Assembly (NCBI RefSeq): GCF_002289575.1
Contig: NZ_NTGA01000004.1
Coordinates: forward strand, 62,001 to 126,000
Direction: 5' to 3'
Origin: Dietzia natronolimnaea
GTDB lineage: Bacteria > Actinomycetota > Actinomycetes > Mycobacteriales > Mycobacteriaceae
DNA length: 64,000 nt
This document shows positions 43,126 to 52,555 of this stretch, piece by piece. The notes under the pieces were generated by a model. It was not told the origin of the DNA. It did no database searches and worked only from the letters and a program-made list of their open reading frames with translations. The position numbers were made by a program, and so were the translations under genes. Position 1 is the first letter of the stretch; each line of letters begins with the position of its first letter.

Positions 43126-44568
43126 ATGACCCGCTCGGTGTCCCGCCATCTCCGCCTCCTGCTCGTGGTGCTGTCCGGCGCCGCGGCCCTGCTGCTGATG
43201 CTGCTCCCGCTCGCCCCTGCCGGCGCCCAGGCGCCCGCACCCGCACCCGCACCCGCACCCGCGCAGCCCTCCGTCGTAGAAGTCGGTGTGACCGATCCCG
43301 CTGGCGTGCTTTCCTCCGGAGACCGGGTCCTCCTCCGTGTCGAGACCGAGCGCATCGCGTTCCCGCCGCAGGTGCAGCGGGTCGAGTACCTGGTCTTCGA
43401 CGACGGGAACGAGAACCTCAACGACACCACCGAGCGCTTCGCCCAGGCCGCGCGACCGGATCTGGTGTCCGAGGATCGCGAGAAGTGGGCGCCCGGAACG
43501 CTGATCGTGGCCAACGACACCGAGTCGCGGCGGGTCGGAATCTACTGCGGCGACGACGTCTGCGCGGCGCTGGACATCTTCGAGGGACGACACCTCGACG
43601 GCTCGATGGAGGCGATGAAGGACCCGATGCGCCGCGAGAACCACGCGGTGGGCCTGCTCGCGGGCGCGCAGGCGGCGGCCGATCCCACGGTCCTGGCCCC
43701 GGAGTCCGAGGGCATGCCGTCCTGGCTGCCGTGGGCCCTCGGCGGCGCGGGGGCCGTGGGCGCCGGCGCGATCGGTGCGGGCGTCGCGGCGAGCCGCAAG
43801 AAGAAGGCGGCGACGGCGAGGGAGCGCTACGACCGGGTCTCCCGCGAGTACGGGCGGGTCGCGGGGGAACTGACCGGGCTGGACATCCGCGCCAACTCGC
43901 TGACGTCCCCGCTGGCAGACGACGAGCTGCGGTCACAGTGGGCGGATGTGCGGGACCGATTCCTGTCGCTGGACACCGTCATGGGGCGGATCGGTGACCT
44001 GCGGCCGGAGTCGACCGACGCGGAGTTCCGCGAGAAGGCCGACGACATCGAGACCGCGCACACCACGGTCGATCAGATGGAGACGGCGGAGAAGAACATC
44101 GACCAGCTCTTCCGCATGGAGCAGGGTGACGCCGACGTGCGCCGCCGCCAGCTCGGCGAGCTCCACGAGGACATGCTGGCCGCCGCGCTGGGGACCGAGG
44201 ACGAGCGTCTCGCCGCCGAGGCCAGGGCCCTCGACGCGCGGGCGGACGAGCTCTCCCGGGACACGCAGGCCGCCGACTTCATGGACCGCTACGCACGGCT
44301 GGTGGTGGACTACCGGCTCGTGGTGGAGGCCATCCGGGCCCGCGAGATGGCGGATGTCGAGGCGGCGGACGACGCGGGTGACCGCCACGCGCCGAGGCTG
44401 TACGACCGGGACTGGCGCGCCGGCTACGGCTACAACGGCTTCGTGCCGTTCTACGTGGTCTCGAGCTGGCACGCCCACGACGTGCAGGCGGCCCAGGCGG
44501 CGAGTTCCACCAACACGAGCTACTCCAACGCCTCGTTCTCCGGTGGCGGCGGGTCGAGCGGGTACTAG
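43126..44568 (+). CDS. DUF5129/TPM-like secreted membrane protein
   Basis: A 480-residue protein. A signal peptide (LRLLLVVLSGAAALLLMLLP, cleavage near AGAQA) precedes a Pro/Ala stretch encoded by a 6-bp repeat. The outer domain (about 45-190) with VLSSGDRVLLRVETERIAFP and GTLIVANDTESRRVGIYCGDD resembles TPM-like domains. A membrane helix lies at about 200-222 (WALGGAGAVGAGAIGAGVA), a long coiled coil follows (225-420), and the tail is SNASFSGGGGSSGY, typical of DUF5129 family proteins. ATG 43126 lies six bases after TAGAGT. Function unknown. Confidence 0.78.
   Translation: MTRSVSRHLRLLLVVLSGAAALLLMLLPLAPAGAQAPAPAPAPAPAQPSVVEVGVTDPAGVLSSGDRVLLRVETERIAFPPQVQRVEYLVFDDGNENLNDTTERFAQAARPDLVSEDREKWAPGTLIVANDTESRRVGIYCGDDVCAALDIFEGRHLDGSMEAMKDPMRRENHAVGLLAGAQAAADPTVLAPESEGMPSWLPWALGGAGAVGAGAIGAGVAASRKKKAATARERYDRVSREYGRVAGELTGLDIRANSLTSPLADDELRSQWADVRDRFLSLDTVMGRIGDLRPESTDAEFREKADDIETAHTTVDQMETAEKNIDQLFRMEQGDADVRRRQLGELHEDMLAAALGTEDERLAAEARALDARADELSRDTQAADFMDRYARLVVDYRLVVEAIRAREMADVEAADDAGDRHAPRLYDRDWRAGYGYNGFVPFYVVSSWHAHDVQAAQAASSTNTSYSNASFSGGGGSSGY
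43234..43263 (+). repeat. 6-bp microsatellite in the DUF5129 gene
   Basis: CCCGCA is repeated four times (43234-43257) followed by a variant CCCGCG, encoding alternating Pro-Ala just after the signal peptide. Copy change would not shift the frame. Confidence 0.8.
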
Positions 44569-44582
44569 ACCCCCGGCCCGCC

Positions 44583-45317
44583 TCAGCCCTCGACGATCTC
44601 GACCGACTCGATCGTGTGCACCGTCCGCGGGGCGCCCTGCGGGCTGCCGTCGTCCTCGATCGCCGTGACGGCGTCCATCCCGTCGGTGACGGTGCCGAAG
44701 AGGCTGTAGGCCGGCGGCAGGGAGACGCCGGAGTCGCCGGTGACGATGAAGAACTGGGAGCCGTTGGTGTCCGGGCCGGCGTTGGCCATGGCCATGGACC
44801 CGATCTCGTACTCGCCCTGGGCGGGGAGCTCGTCGGAGAACTGGTAGCCCGGTCCGCCGCTGCCGGTGCCCTGCGGGTCGCCGCCCTGGATCATGAAGCC
44901 GGGGATCACCCGGTGGAAGGTGATGCCCTCGTAGTACTTGTGGCGGGCCAGGAAGACGAAGTTGTTCACCGTCTCCGGCGCCTTGTCCTCGAGCAGGTCC
45001 ACGGTCACCACGCCGGCGTCGGTGGTGATCACGGCGGAGTAGTCGACCCCGGGGGTCAGACACATCGGCGGGGCGGAGTCGAACGAGGTGATCCGCTCGT
45101 CGGTGCCCTCGGTGGGCGGGCACTCGACCGCGTCGGCCGTCCCTCCGTCGGACGCCCCGGCCCCGGTCTGCGTCCCCGCGGTCGTGCCGGTGGCCGCGTC
45201 CTCGGCGGGTGAGTCGTCGGTGCCGCACCCGGCGAGCGCCAGGGGCACCGACAGGGCGAGGATGCCCAGGGCGGTGCGGAGGGTCGGACGGGGCCGGGCT
45301 GTGGCGGAGAGCTGCAT
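44583..45317 (-). CDS. cyclophilin-type peptidyl-prolyl isomerase lipoprotein
   Basis: A 244-residue lipoprotein: signal peptide with lipobox LALAGC (Cys30), disordered Thr/Gly linker, and a cyclophilin domain from about 95. Diagnostic stretches are APETVNNFVFLARHKYYEG, ITFHRVIPGFMIQGGDPQGTG (catalytic Arg in FHRV), FSDELP, and MAMANAGPDTNGSQFFIVTG. It helps fold exported proteins at the outer face of the membrane. Together with the two genes before it, it lies between glf and glfT2. It is convergent with the DUF5129 gene and divergent from glfT2. Confidence 0.93.
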   Translation of the reverse strand: MQLSATARPRPTLRTALGILALSVPLALAGCGTDDSPAEDAATGTTAGTQTGAGASDGGTADAVECPPTEGTDERITSFDSAPPMCLTPGVDYSAVITTDAGVVTVDLLEDKAPETVNNFVFLARHKYYEGITFHRVIPGFMIQGGDPQGTGSGGPGYQFSDELPAQGEYEIGSMAMANAGPDTNGSQFFIVTGDSGVSLPPAYSLFGTVTDGMDAVTAIEDDGSPQGAPRTVHTIESVEIVEG

Positions 45318-45439
45318 GAGACAAACCTACGTGGCGCGTCCACGCCGCTGAACCCCCGGTTCCGCGTGGTGGGAGGGATCGCCCCGGCCCGCCGGGTACG
45401 ATCGACCCGGCTTTCGACTAGGGACGGGGACTCATCCAT

Positions 45440-47446
45440 ATGCACCACCACGGCCACCACGAACTGGTCGACGAGGTCGAGCGGTCGGTCGCCGGTCTCG
45501 CGGACCCGATCGGCCGGGAGTGCCTCCAGCGGGTCATCCTGCCCCGGGCCGGCGAGCCGCTGGACGTGAGATCGCTCTACCTCGCCGAGGCCCCCACCAA
45601 CGCCCGCCGCGCCCACTCCGCCGGCCGCACCACCCTGAGCGTCGGCGCGGACTCCGAGGTCTCCTTCGCCACCTACTTCAACGCCTTCGCGGCGGCGTAC
45701 TGGCGTCGTTGGACGATCCTCGGTGAGGTGGTCCTGCGGCTGACGATCCGCGGCGCCGGCCGTGTGGACCTCTACCGGTCCAAGATCGACGGCTCGCGCA
45801 TCGCGATCACCGGGGACGTCGTGGGCGAGCCGGGCGAGTCGGGGGCGGACCGGGTCACGACGGTCGAGTTCGTCTGCGACCTGGGCCCGTTCGAGGACGG
45901 CGGGTGGATCTGGTTCGACCTCACCTCCGACACGGACGTCGAGGTGCTCGCCGGTGGGTGGTACTCGGCCGTGGACGCGCCGGCCACCCGCCCGGACGCG
46001 GGCCCGGACGGCACCCCCGATCCGTCGGTGCAGGTGCCCAACGACCGCCGGGTGACCGTCGGTATCCCGACCTTCAACCGCCCCGGGGACGCGGTCGCGG
46101 CGCTGCGGGCGCTCACCTCCGACCCCGAGGTGGACGCGGTCCTGGACGCGGTGCTCATGCCGGACCAGGGCGACCGCAAGGTGCGTGACGAGCCCGGGTT
46201 CGCGGAGGCCGCCGAGTACCTGGGCGAGCGCCTGCGGATCTTCGACCAGCCCAACCTGGGCGGCTCGGGCGGGTACAGCCGCATCATGTACGAGGCCCGG
46301 CGGCTCACCGACTCGCCGTACATCCTCTACATGGACGACGACATCGAGATCGAGCCCGACTCGATCCTGCGGGCCCTGGCCTTCGCCCGTTTCTCGCGCG
46401 TGCCGATGCTGGTCGGCGGCCAGATGCTCAACCTCCAGGAGCGCAGCCACCTCCACACCATGGGCGAGGTGGTGGGGGCGCACGACTTCATGTGGACCGC
46501 CGCCCCGCACGCGGACTACGACTACGACTTCTCCCGGTACCCCCTCACCGACCGGGAGAACCCCAAGGAACTGCACCGCCGGATCGACGTGGACTACAAC
46601 GGCTGGTGGATGTGCCTGATCCCGCGGGTGGTCGCGGAGAAGATCGGCCAGCCCCTGCCCCTGTTCATCAAGTGGGACGACGCGGAGTACGGCCTGCGGG
46701 CGCGCCGCGCCGGCCACCCCACGGTCTCCATGCCGGGGGTGGCGATCTGGCACATGGCGTGGTCGGACAAGGACGACGCGATCGACTGGCAGGCCTACTT
46801 CCACCTGCGCAACCGGCTGGTGGTGGCGTCGCTGTACCACGACGGCGACCACAAGGGCATCATGCAGTCGAGCCTCAAGGCGCTGGTCAAGCACCTGGTG
46901 TGCCTCGAGTACTCGACGGTGGCCATCCAGATCGAGGCCATCCGCGACTTCCTGCGAGGACCTGAGGCGCTCTACGAGCTGCTGCCGACGGCCCTGCCCA
47001 AGGTGCGGGCGATGCGCGCGCGGTTCCCCGACGCCGTGGTGATCCCCTCGGCCGTGGACCTGCCCGCGCCCTCCGGCGGCCCGGCCGGGATCCACTCCGA
47101 GCCCCGGGGCCCGGTCCGCAAGGCCCTCGCCCTGGGCAAGGGGCTCATCCACACCCTGAGCCGGGACGACAAGGCGCACCACGAGGTGCCGCAGGCGAAC
47201 TTCCCGCCCGTGGAGGCGCGCTGGTACTCGCTGAGCCGGGTCGACGGCGCCACCGTCACCACCGCCGACGGACGCGGGGTGGTCTACCGCAAGCGCGACC
47301 GTGAGCAGGCCGGATCCCTGTTCGCCGAGTCGGTGGCCGTGCACAGGGAGCTCTTCCGCCGGTTCCCGGAGATGCGCCGCCGCTACCGTGATGCGCACAC
47401 CGAACTCGTCACCAAGGAGGCCTGGAGCCGTGTCTTCGACGCCTGA
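45440..47446 (+). CDS. glfT2: galactofuranosyltransferase GlfT2
   Basis: A 668-residue processive glycosyltransferase that builds the galactan with alternating beta-1,5 and beta-1,6 galactofuranose from UDP-Galf. An N-terminal beta-sandwich (1-195) is followed by a GT-A domain starting VTVGIPTFNRPGDAV. The metal-binding DDD is at 299-301 (YMDDDIEIEPDS), the catalytic Asp pair is in FIKWDDAEYGLRAR (about 412-414), and VAIWHMAWSDKDD supplies the metal His. The C-terminal helical domain is complete. ATG 45440 follows a GGACGGGGAC stretch. It overlaps the PAP2 gene by 17 bp. Confidence 0.96.
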   Translation: MHHHGHHELVDEVERSVAGLADPIGRECLQRVILPRAGEPLDVRSLYLAEAPTNARRAHSAGRTTLSVGADSEVSFATYFNAFAAAYWRRWTILGEVVLRLTIRGAGRVDLYRSKIDGSRIAITGDVVGEPGESGADRVTTVEFVCDLGPFEDGGWIWFDLTSDTDVEVLAGGWYSAVDAPATRPDAGPDGTPDPSVQVPNDRRVTVGIPTFNRPGDAVAALRALTSDPEVDAVLDAVLMPDQGDRKVRDEPGFAEAAEYLGERLRIFDQPNLGGSGGYSRIMYEARRLTDSPYILYMDDDIEIEPDSILRALAFARFSRVPMLVGGQMLNLQERSHLHTMGEVVGAHDFMWTAAPHADYDYDFSRYPLTDRENPKELHRRIDVDYNGWWMCLIPRVVAEKIGQPLPLFIKWDDAEYGLRARRAGHPTVSMPGVAIWHMAWSDKDDAIDWQAYFHLRNRLVVASLYHDGDHKGIMQSSLKALVKHLVCLEYSTVAIQIEAIRDFLRGPEALYELLPTALPKVRAMRARFPDAVVIPSAVDLPAPSGGPAGIHSEPRGPVRKALALGKGLIHTLSRDDKAHHEVPQANFPPVEARWYSLSRVDGATVTTADGRGVVYRKRDREQAGSLFAESVAVHRELFRRFPEMRRRYRDAHTELVTKEAWSRVFDA

Positions 47447-48092
47447 GACCGCACCCGGGCCGGCCGGCCCCGACCACGCCGGCACGGGGCCGACGGTGGA
47501 GATCCCCGTCCCGACCGGTGAGGTCCGGTTGCTGGCCGGGATCCAGCGCCGGCTCCTCGCGGTGCCCGGATCGCGTGAGGCCGCCGTGACGCTCTCGCAC
47601 GTCGGGGAGCACGCGCTGGGCTGGATGGCGATCTCGGCGGTCGGCGTGGTGGCCGACCCCGCCCGCCGGAGCCGGTGGGCGATGGTCGGTGTGGGCAGCT
47701 TCGGGGCGCACGCCACCTCCGTCGTCATCAAGCGGGTCGTGCGGCGGCGACGGCCGGACCACCCCACCGTCGCGGTGGGGGTGGGCACGCCCTCCTCGCT
47801 CAGCTTCCCGTCCTCCCACGCCACGTCCACCACCGCGTTCGCCCTGTTGGCGGGGGCGGTGAGCGGCGTCCCCGTGGCCCCCGCGCTCGTTCCCGTCATG
47901 CTGGCGTCCAGGCTCGTCCTGGGCGTCCACTACCCTTCGGATGTGTTCGCCGGCGCCGCGGTCGGCGCGGGCTGCGCCGCGCTCACCCGCGCGGTCTGGC
48001 CCACGGACCCCGTCCAGCGCCTGCTGCCGGAGGCGCTGCGTGACGGCGCGCCCGGACCGCGCACCACCCCGACCCCCGAGGAGAATCGATGA
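47430..48092 (+). CDS. PAP2 phosphatase of the arabinogalactan locus
   Basis: A 220-residue membrane phosphatase. The three PAP2 motifs are present: KRVVRRRRPDHPT (about 103-115), FPSSHATSTTAF (near 131-142) and SRLVLGVHYPSDVFAG (near 160-175). It is thought to remove the 5-phosphate from decaprenyl-phosphoryl-ribose-5-phosphate, between UbiA and the DprE epimerase (Rv3807c counterpart). GTG 47430 follows AAGGAGG at 47413-47419; it overlaps glfT2 and its stop overlaps ubiA, so the three are co-translated. Confidence 0.92.
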   Translation: MSSTPETAPGPAGPDHAGTGPTVEIPVPTGEVRLLAGIQRRLLAVPGSREAAVTLSHVGEHALGWMAISAVGVVADPARRSRWAMVGVGSFGAHATSVVIKRVVRRRRPDHPTVAVGVGTPSSLSFPSSHATSTTAFALLAGAVSGVPVAPALVPVMLASRLVLGVHYPSDVFAGAAVGAGCAALTRAVWPTDPVQRLLPEALRDGAPGPRTTPTPEENR

Positions 48093-49123
48093 CCGATCAG
48101 ACCGGAATGCCGGCCTCCCGGGGCGGGGGCGATCACCACCTCCTCGGTGCGGAGCCGCACACCGCCAACGAGATCGACCTCGCCGAGGCCGAGGAGGAGG
48201 CCAAGGGCTCGCCGCCCAAGAACCTGCTCGACGGCATGATCAAGGCCCTCCGGCCACGGCAGTGGGTCAAGAACGTCCTCGTGGTCGCGGCGCCCGCGGC
48301 GGCCGGTTCCCAGACGCTCACCGACACCTCGGTCCTCTTCTCGGTCTTCATCGCCTTCGTGGCGTTCTGCATGGCGGCCTCGAGCGTCTACCTGATCAAC
48401 GACGCGATGGACGTCGAGGCGGACCGCGCGCACCCCACCAAGCGCTTCCGGCCCATCGCCGCCGGGGTGCTCCCGGTGGGTCTGGCCTACGGCATGGCGG
48501 TGGTGCTCATCATCGCGTCGATCGCCATCTCGGTGCTGTTCGCGCACCCGGCCCTGGCGATCGTCGTGGCCGTGTACATCGTGCTGCAGCTCATGTACTG
48601 CTTCGGACTCAAGCACCAGCCGGTGCTCGACATCGTCTTCGTCTCCTCCGGCTTCCTGTTGCGCGCGGTGGCGGGCGGCGCGGCGGCCGAGATCGAGATC
48701 TCCCAGTGGTTTCTGCTGGTCATGGCGTTCGGCTCGCTGTTCATGGCGGCCGGTAAGCGGTACGCCGAACTGAACCTGCACCTGAGGACCGGGGCGAAGA
48801 TCCGCAAGGCCCTGGAGAGCTACACCCCGACCTACCTGCGGTTCGTGTGGACGCTGTCGGCGACGGTGCTCGTGCTCTGCTACGCCCTCTGGGCGTACGA
48901 CCGCGGTTCCGATCCCACCCAGCCGTCCGGCTCGGCCGTGTGGTTGCAGATCTCGATCGTGCCGTTCACCATCGCGGTGCTGCGCTATGCGGTCGACGTC
49001 GACGCCGCCCAGGCCGGCGAGCCCGAGGACATCGCGCTCGGGGACCGCGTCCTGCAGGTCCTGGCCGGGCTGTGGGTCCTGACCGTCGTGATCGGCGTCT
49101 ACCTCGTGCCGTCCTTCGCCTGA
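48089..49123 (+). CDS. ubiA: decaprenyl-phosphate phosphoribosyltransferase
   Basis: A 344-residue UbiA-superfamily membrane enzyme moving 5-phosphoribose from PRPP to decaprenyl phosphate, the first step to the arabinose donor DPA. The Mg-binding motif is LINDAMDVEADRAHP (Asp105, Asp108, Asp112), and the second Asp-rich loop lies near GKRYAELNLHLR. About eight to nine membrane helices are seen after an acidic N-terminus (1-45). ATG 48089 overlaps the PAP2 stop by 4 bp. Confidence 0.95.
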   Translation: MTDQTGMPASRGGGDHHLLGAEPHTANEIDLAEAEEEAKGSPPKNLLDGMIKALRPRQWVKNVLVVAAPAAAGSQTLTDTSVLFSVFIAFVAFCMAASSVYLINDAMDVEADRAHPTKRFRPIAAGVLPVGLAYGMAVVLIIASIAISVLFAHPALAIVVAVYIVLQLMYCFGLKHQPVLDIVFVSSGFLLRAVAGGAAAEIEISQWFLLVMAFGSLFMAAGKRYAELNLHLRTGAKIRKALESYTPTYLRFVWTLSATVLVLCYALWAYDRGSDPTQPSGSAVWLQISIVPFTIAVLRYAVDVDAAQAGEPEDIALGDRVLQVLAGLWVLTVVIGVYLVPSFA

Positions 49124-49139
49124 CCGGGGTGGGCGGGCG

Positions 49140-51218
49140 ATGTCGGAGGTGACAGCGGGGGGCTCGGGAGCAGGGCGTCCGGCAGCGGACCGGCCCCCGG
49201 CGCCCGTGGCCTCGCGGAACCCTGAGCGGATCACCGACCGGATCACGGAGCGGATCACCGAGCGACCCCGGGCCGAGCCGGCCGTCTTCTGGGGCGGCCT
49301 CGTCGTGGTGGTGGCGGTGTTCCTCGCCGGCGCGTGGCAGCGCCGGTGGATCGCCGACGACGGGCTGATCGTCCTGCGCACGGTCCGCAACCTCATCGCC
49401 GGCAACGGGCCCGTGTTCAACGCGGGGGAGCGGGTCGAGTCCAACACCTCCACCCTGTGGACCTATCTCGTCTATCTCACCCACGAGGTCGTCGGCTATC
49501 GGCTCGAGCTGGTCGCCCTGGGGTTGGCGCTGACGCTGAGCATGATCGCGGTCGCGTGCGCGATGCTCGGCACCCGCGTGATGTACCGGGGCACCCGGCG
49601 CGCCCCCGCCGGTGGTCCGATGCTGCTGTTGCCGCTGGGCGTGGTGGTCTACATCATGCTGCCGCCCGCCCGGGACTTCGCGAGCTCGGGCCTGGAGACG
49701 GGGCTGGTGATCTGCTGGATCGGCGTCATGTGGCTCGGCCTGCAGCGGTGGGCCCGCGCGCCGCACCGCGAGTACCGGTTCGGTCTACCCGCGGTGGGCA
49801 CGTCCGCGATGGCGTTCATCGCCGGGCTCGGTCCACTGGTGCGCCCCGAGTTGGCGCTGGCGGCGGTGGTGTTCCTGGCGCTGCTGGCGGCGTCACAGCA
49901 GTCGTGGCGGCATCTGGGCTGGTTGGTCGCCATCGCCGGAACCGTCCCGGTGGTCTACCAGATCTGGCGGATGTCGTACTACGCCCTGCCCTATCCGTTG
50001 ACGGCCGTCGCCAAGGACGCGGGCGGGTCCAAGTGGGACAAGGGGGCCCAGTACCTGTGGGACCTGCTGTCGCCGTATGTCCTGCTCCTGCCGCTGGCGG
50101 TGGTCCTGGTCGCCGGTCTGGTCTCGCTGTGGGCCGTGCGCCGGTCGGACCCCGCCGCGTCCGGGTCCCGGCGTCGCCGGGGTGGGGTGACCGGTGACGA
50201 CGACGAGGGGGGCGGCCTGCTCCGCCTGCGCAGCCGGGTCCGCTCGACCCCGGTCGTCACCGTCGCCTTCCTCGTGGTGGCCGTGATCATGCTGGCCTAC
50301 GTCACCCGGGTCGGCGGGGACTTCATGCACGGCCGGGTGCTGTTGCCGTCCCTGTTCCTGTTCCTCCTGCCCGTCTCCGTGGTGCCCCTCCCGGTCGGAC
50401 CCGCCCGCGGGGTGGGCGACGCCCGGGTTCGGCGGGTGGCGGTCCCGGTGGTCGCCGGTGCGTGGCTCGTCGTCGTCGGATGGGCGGTGACCGTCCAGGT
50501 GGTCCAGGACCCGTTCCGCGACGAACCGGAGTCCATCACCGCGGCGGGGATCGTCGACGAGCGGCAGTACTACATCCAGCGCACAGGCCACCAGCATCCG
50601 CTGCTCGCGGACGACTACCTCGACTTCCCGCGGATGCGGGCCCTGGTGAGGGAGGTCTCGACCAACCGGACGGGGGCGGTCTTCCTCCCGGTCCCGGGCT
50701 TCCAGGACCGGTGGGACGTGGTGGCCTACGACCGGCCGATGCCCGGTCTGGCGCCGTTCGAGCTCCCCGACGATCCCCTCAAGACGGTCGTGTTCCTCAA
50801 CCTGGGCATGACGAGCATGAACCTGCCGCTCGACGTGGACGTCTACGACACCGTGGGCCTGGCCTCGCCGTTGGCCGCGCACACCGACCGCATGGAGGAC
50901 GGGCGTATCGGGCACGACAAGTTCCTGCCGTACGACTGGGTCCTCGCGCGCACCGGGGTGGTCGAGGACCCGGTCAACTTCCCGCGGTGGATCGACGTGA
51001 ACTGGGTCAACCAGGCCGAAGTGGCGCTCACGTGTCCCGCGACCGAGGCCCTCATCGACTCCTATTCCGGCCCGTTGACGCTGGAGAAGCGCTGGTCCAA
51101 CCTGGTTAACGCATTTTCATTCGCCGAGTACCGGATCAACAGAATCCCTGCATACGAGGTGCAGAGGTGCGGGTTGCCCATGCCTGAGGAAGTGGAGAAG
51201 TACCAGGGCACTCGGTAG
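49140..51218 (+). CDS. aftB: terminal beta-1,2-arabinofuranosyltransferase
   Basis: A 692-residue GT-C enzyme adding the terminal beta-1,2 arabinofuranose from decaprenyl-phosphoryl-arabinose on arabinan, where mycolates are attached. About nine to ten membrane segments span residues 52-440, with the acidic pair of the first outer loop in WIADDGLIVLRT (near 75-86). The long C-terminal exterior domain (about 450-692) is as in AftB. Three RIT-D/E tetrapeptides near residue 31 come from 12-bp DNA repeats at 49227-49262. ATG 49140 lies 16 bp after ubiA. Confidence 0.93.
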   Translation: MSEVTAGGSGAGRPAADRPPAPVASRNPERITDRITERITERPRAEPAVFWGGLVVVVAVFLAGAWQRRWIADDGLIVLRTVRNLIAGNGPVFNAGERVESNTSTLWTYLVYLTHEVVGYRLELVALGLALTLSMIAVACAMLGTRVMYRGTRRAPAGGPMLLLPLGVVVYIMLPPARDFASSGLETGLVICWIGVMWLGLQRWARAPHREYRFGLPAVGTSAMAFIAGLGPLVRPELALAAVVFLALLAASQQSWRHLGWLVAIAGTVPVVYQIWRMSYYALPYPLTAVAKDAGGSKWDKGAQYLWDLLSPYVLLLPLAVVLVAGLVSLWAVRRSDPAASGSRRRRGGVTGDDDEGGGLLRLRSRVRSTPVVTVAFLVVAVIMLAYVTRVGGDFMHGRVLLPSLFLFLLPVSVVPLPVGPARGVGDARVRRVAVPVVAGAWLVVVGWAVTVQVVQDPFRDEPESITAAGIVDERQYYIQRTGHQHPLLADDYLDFPRMRALVREVSTNRTGAVFLPVPGFQDRWDVVAYDRPMPGLAPFELPDDPLKTVVFLNLGMTSMNLPLDVDVYDTVGLASPLAAHTDRMEDGRIGHDKFLPYDWVLARTGVVEDPVNFPRWIDVNWVNQAEVALTCPATEALIDSYSGPLTLEKRWSNLVNAFSFAEYRINRIPAYEVQRCGLPMPEEVEKYQGTR

Positions 51219-51227
51219 TGTGGCGCG

Positions 51228-51279
51228 TACTGTTGTCTCGAATCGATAACAGTAGGGGATCGATCAGGTCCCCGACCTG
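51228..51279. promoter_or_regulatory. two inverted repeats before the first mycolyltransferase
   Basis: TACTGTT (51228-51234) and AACAGTA (51248-51254) form a perfect 7-bp inverted repeat with 13-bp spacer; CAGGTC (51265-51270) and GACCTG (51274-51279) form a second with a 3-bp loop. They lie in the 194-bp AT-richer gap between aftB and the mycolyltransferase and could be operators or a weak terminator. Confidence 0.45.
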
Positions 51280-51412
51280 TAACACCTGTCCCAGAATGAG
51301 CGACAGTAACGATGTCGCAGTTCCGGTCCTCCCCTGGTGGGGCCGGTCCGATGGACGTCACCGATGCCCCGGATTCCCTGGGGGCACCAGGAACGAACAA
51401 AGGAACCCACGA

Positions 51413-52555
51413 ATGTCCCAGACCACCCTCCGGCGCAAGTTCGCCGCCGGGCTCACCGCCCTGGCGACGGCTGCAGGCCTCGTCGTCGGCGCCCCGGCCC
51501 TCGTCGGCGCCCAGGCCACCGAGCAGGGCTCGTCGGCCAGCCTCGGTTCCGCCGGATCGGCAGGATCGGCCGGATCGGGCGATGCGCCGAACGCCGCCCC
51601 CGCGTTCCAGCCGGCCGCCGGCAACGAGAACCCGGTCGGTTTCCGGAACTGGCTGCGCCCCGGGTGCAGCTGGGATCCGGTCGCCTCGTGGGTCCAGCTG
51701 TGTGACGTCTGGTCGCCGGCGATGAACCGCCACATCAAGGTCCAGGTCCAGCCGGCCCGCTTCGGCGGCAACGCCGGGCTGTACCTCCTCGACGGCCTGC
51801 GCGCGCGGGACGACTGGAACGCGTGGACCCGCGACGCCCAGGCGCAGCGCATCTTCCTCCAGGACAACATCACCCTGGTCATGCCGGTCGGCGGCCAGGT
51901 CTCCTTCTACTCCGACTGGGATCGGCCCATCAACCTGGGCGGCAACCTCGTCGAGTACAAATACGAGACCTTCCTGACCCGCGAGCTGCCCGGGTACCTG
52001 AACGCCCACTTCGGTGTGCGCACGGACAACAACGCCATCGCCGGGCTGTCCATGGGCGGGTCCGCCGCAGCGATGCTCGCCGCCAAGCACCGCAACCAGT
52101 TCAAGCAGGTCTCAGTGTTCTCCGGCTACATGAACCCCACCGCGCCGGGCATGTACACGATGATCCCGCTGGCGATGTTCGACCAGTGCAAGTGCGACCC
52201 GTTCGCCATGTGGGGCCTGCCGGGCTCCCCGCGCTGGGGCGAGCACGACCCGCTGCTCAATGCGGACAAGCTGCGCGACATCCCGATGTACATCACCGCG
52301 GGTTCGGCCATCCCCGGCCAGTACGACCAGCCCTCCAGCCTGCAGGCGGTGTTCAACACCTTCAACGGCATCATCCTCGAGGGCCTGTCGCGCGGATCGA
52401 CCATCGCGTTCCAGAACACCCTCAACGCCCGGCCCAACCAGGCCACGTTCGACTACCGCACCACCGGCATCCACGGGTGGGGCTACTGGAACGACGACCT
52501 GATCGCCGCCCGCTCGGCGCAGATCCTGCCCGTGATGAACGCTTTCGCGTGGTGA
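51413..52555 (+). CDS. mycolyltransferase, antigen-85 family
   Basis: A 380-residue secreted alpha/beta hydrolase that moves mycolic acids between trehalose monomycolate molecules or to arabinogalactan. A signal peptide (AGLTALATAAGLVVGAPAL, cleavage near VGAQA) precedes a Gly/Ser/Ala linker. The nucleophile is Ser213 in AGLSMGGSAAAML; the acid is in the region DIPMYITAGSAIPGQYD and the His in GIHGWGYWNDDL. LLDGLRARDDWNAW and PVGGQVSFYSDW are family marks. ATG 51413 follows AAAGGAACC. It is the single-domain form, unlike its neighbour. Confidence 0.95.
   Translation: MSQTTLRRKFAAGLTALATAAGLVVGAPALVGAQATEQGSSASLGSAGSAGSAGSGDAPNAAPAFQPAAGNENPVGFRNWLRPGCSWDPVASWVQLCDVWSPAMNRHIKVQVQPARFGGNAGLYLLDGLRARDDWNAWTRDAQAQRIFLQDNITLVMPVGGQVSFYSDWDRPINLGGNLVEYKYETFLTRELPGYLNAHFGVRTDNNAIAGLSMGGSAAAMLAAKHRNQFKQVSVFSGYMNPTAPGMYTMIPLAMFDQCKCDPFAMWGLPGSPRWGEHDPLLNADKLRDIPMYITAGSAIPGQYDQPSSLQAVFNTFNGIILEGLSRGSTIAFQNTLNARPNQATFDYRTTGIHGWGYWNDDLIAARSAQILPVMNAFAW

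Noticed and set aside
45056-47899. Long minus-strand open frame opposite glfT2
   Set aside because: Its amino-acid composition is that of an antisense shadow, and it overlaps glfT2, PAP2 and the cyclophilin, which are certain.
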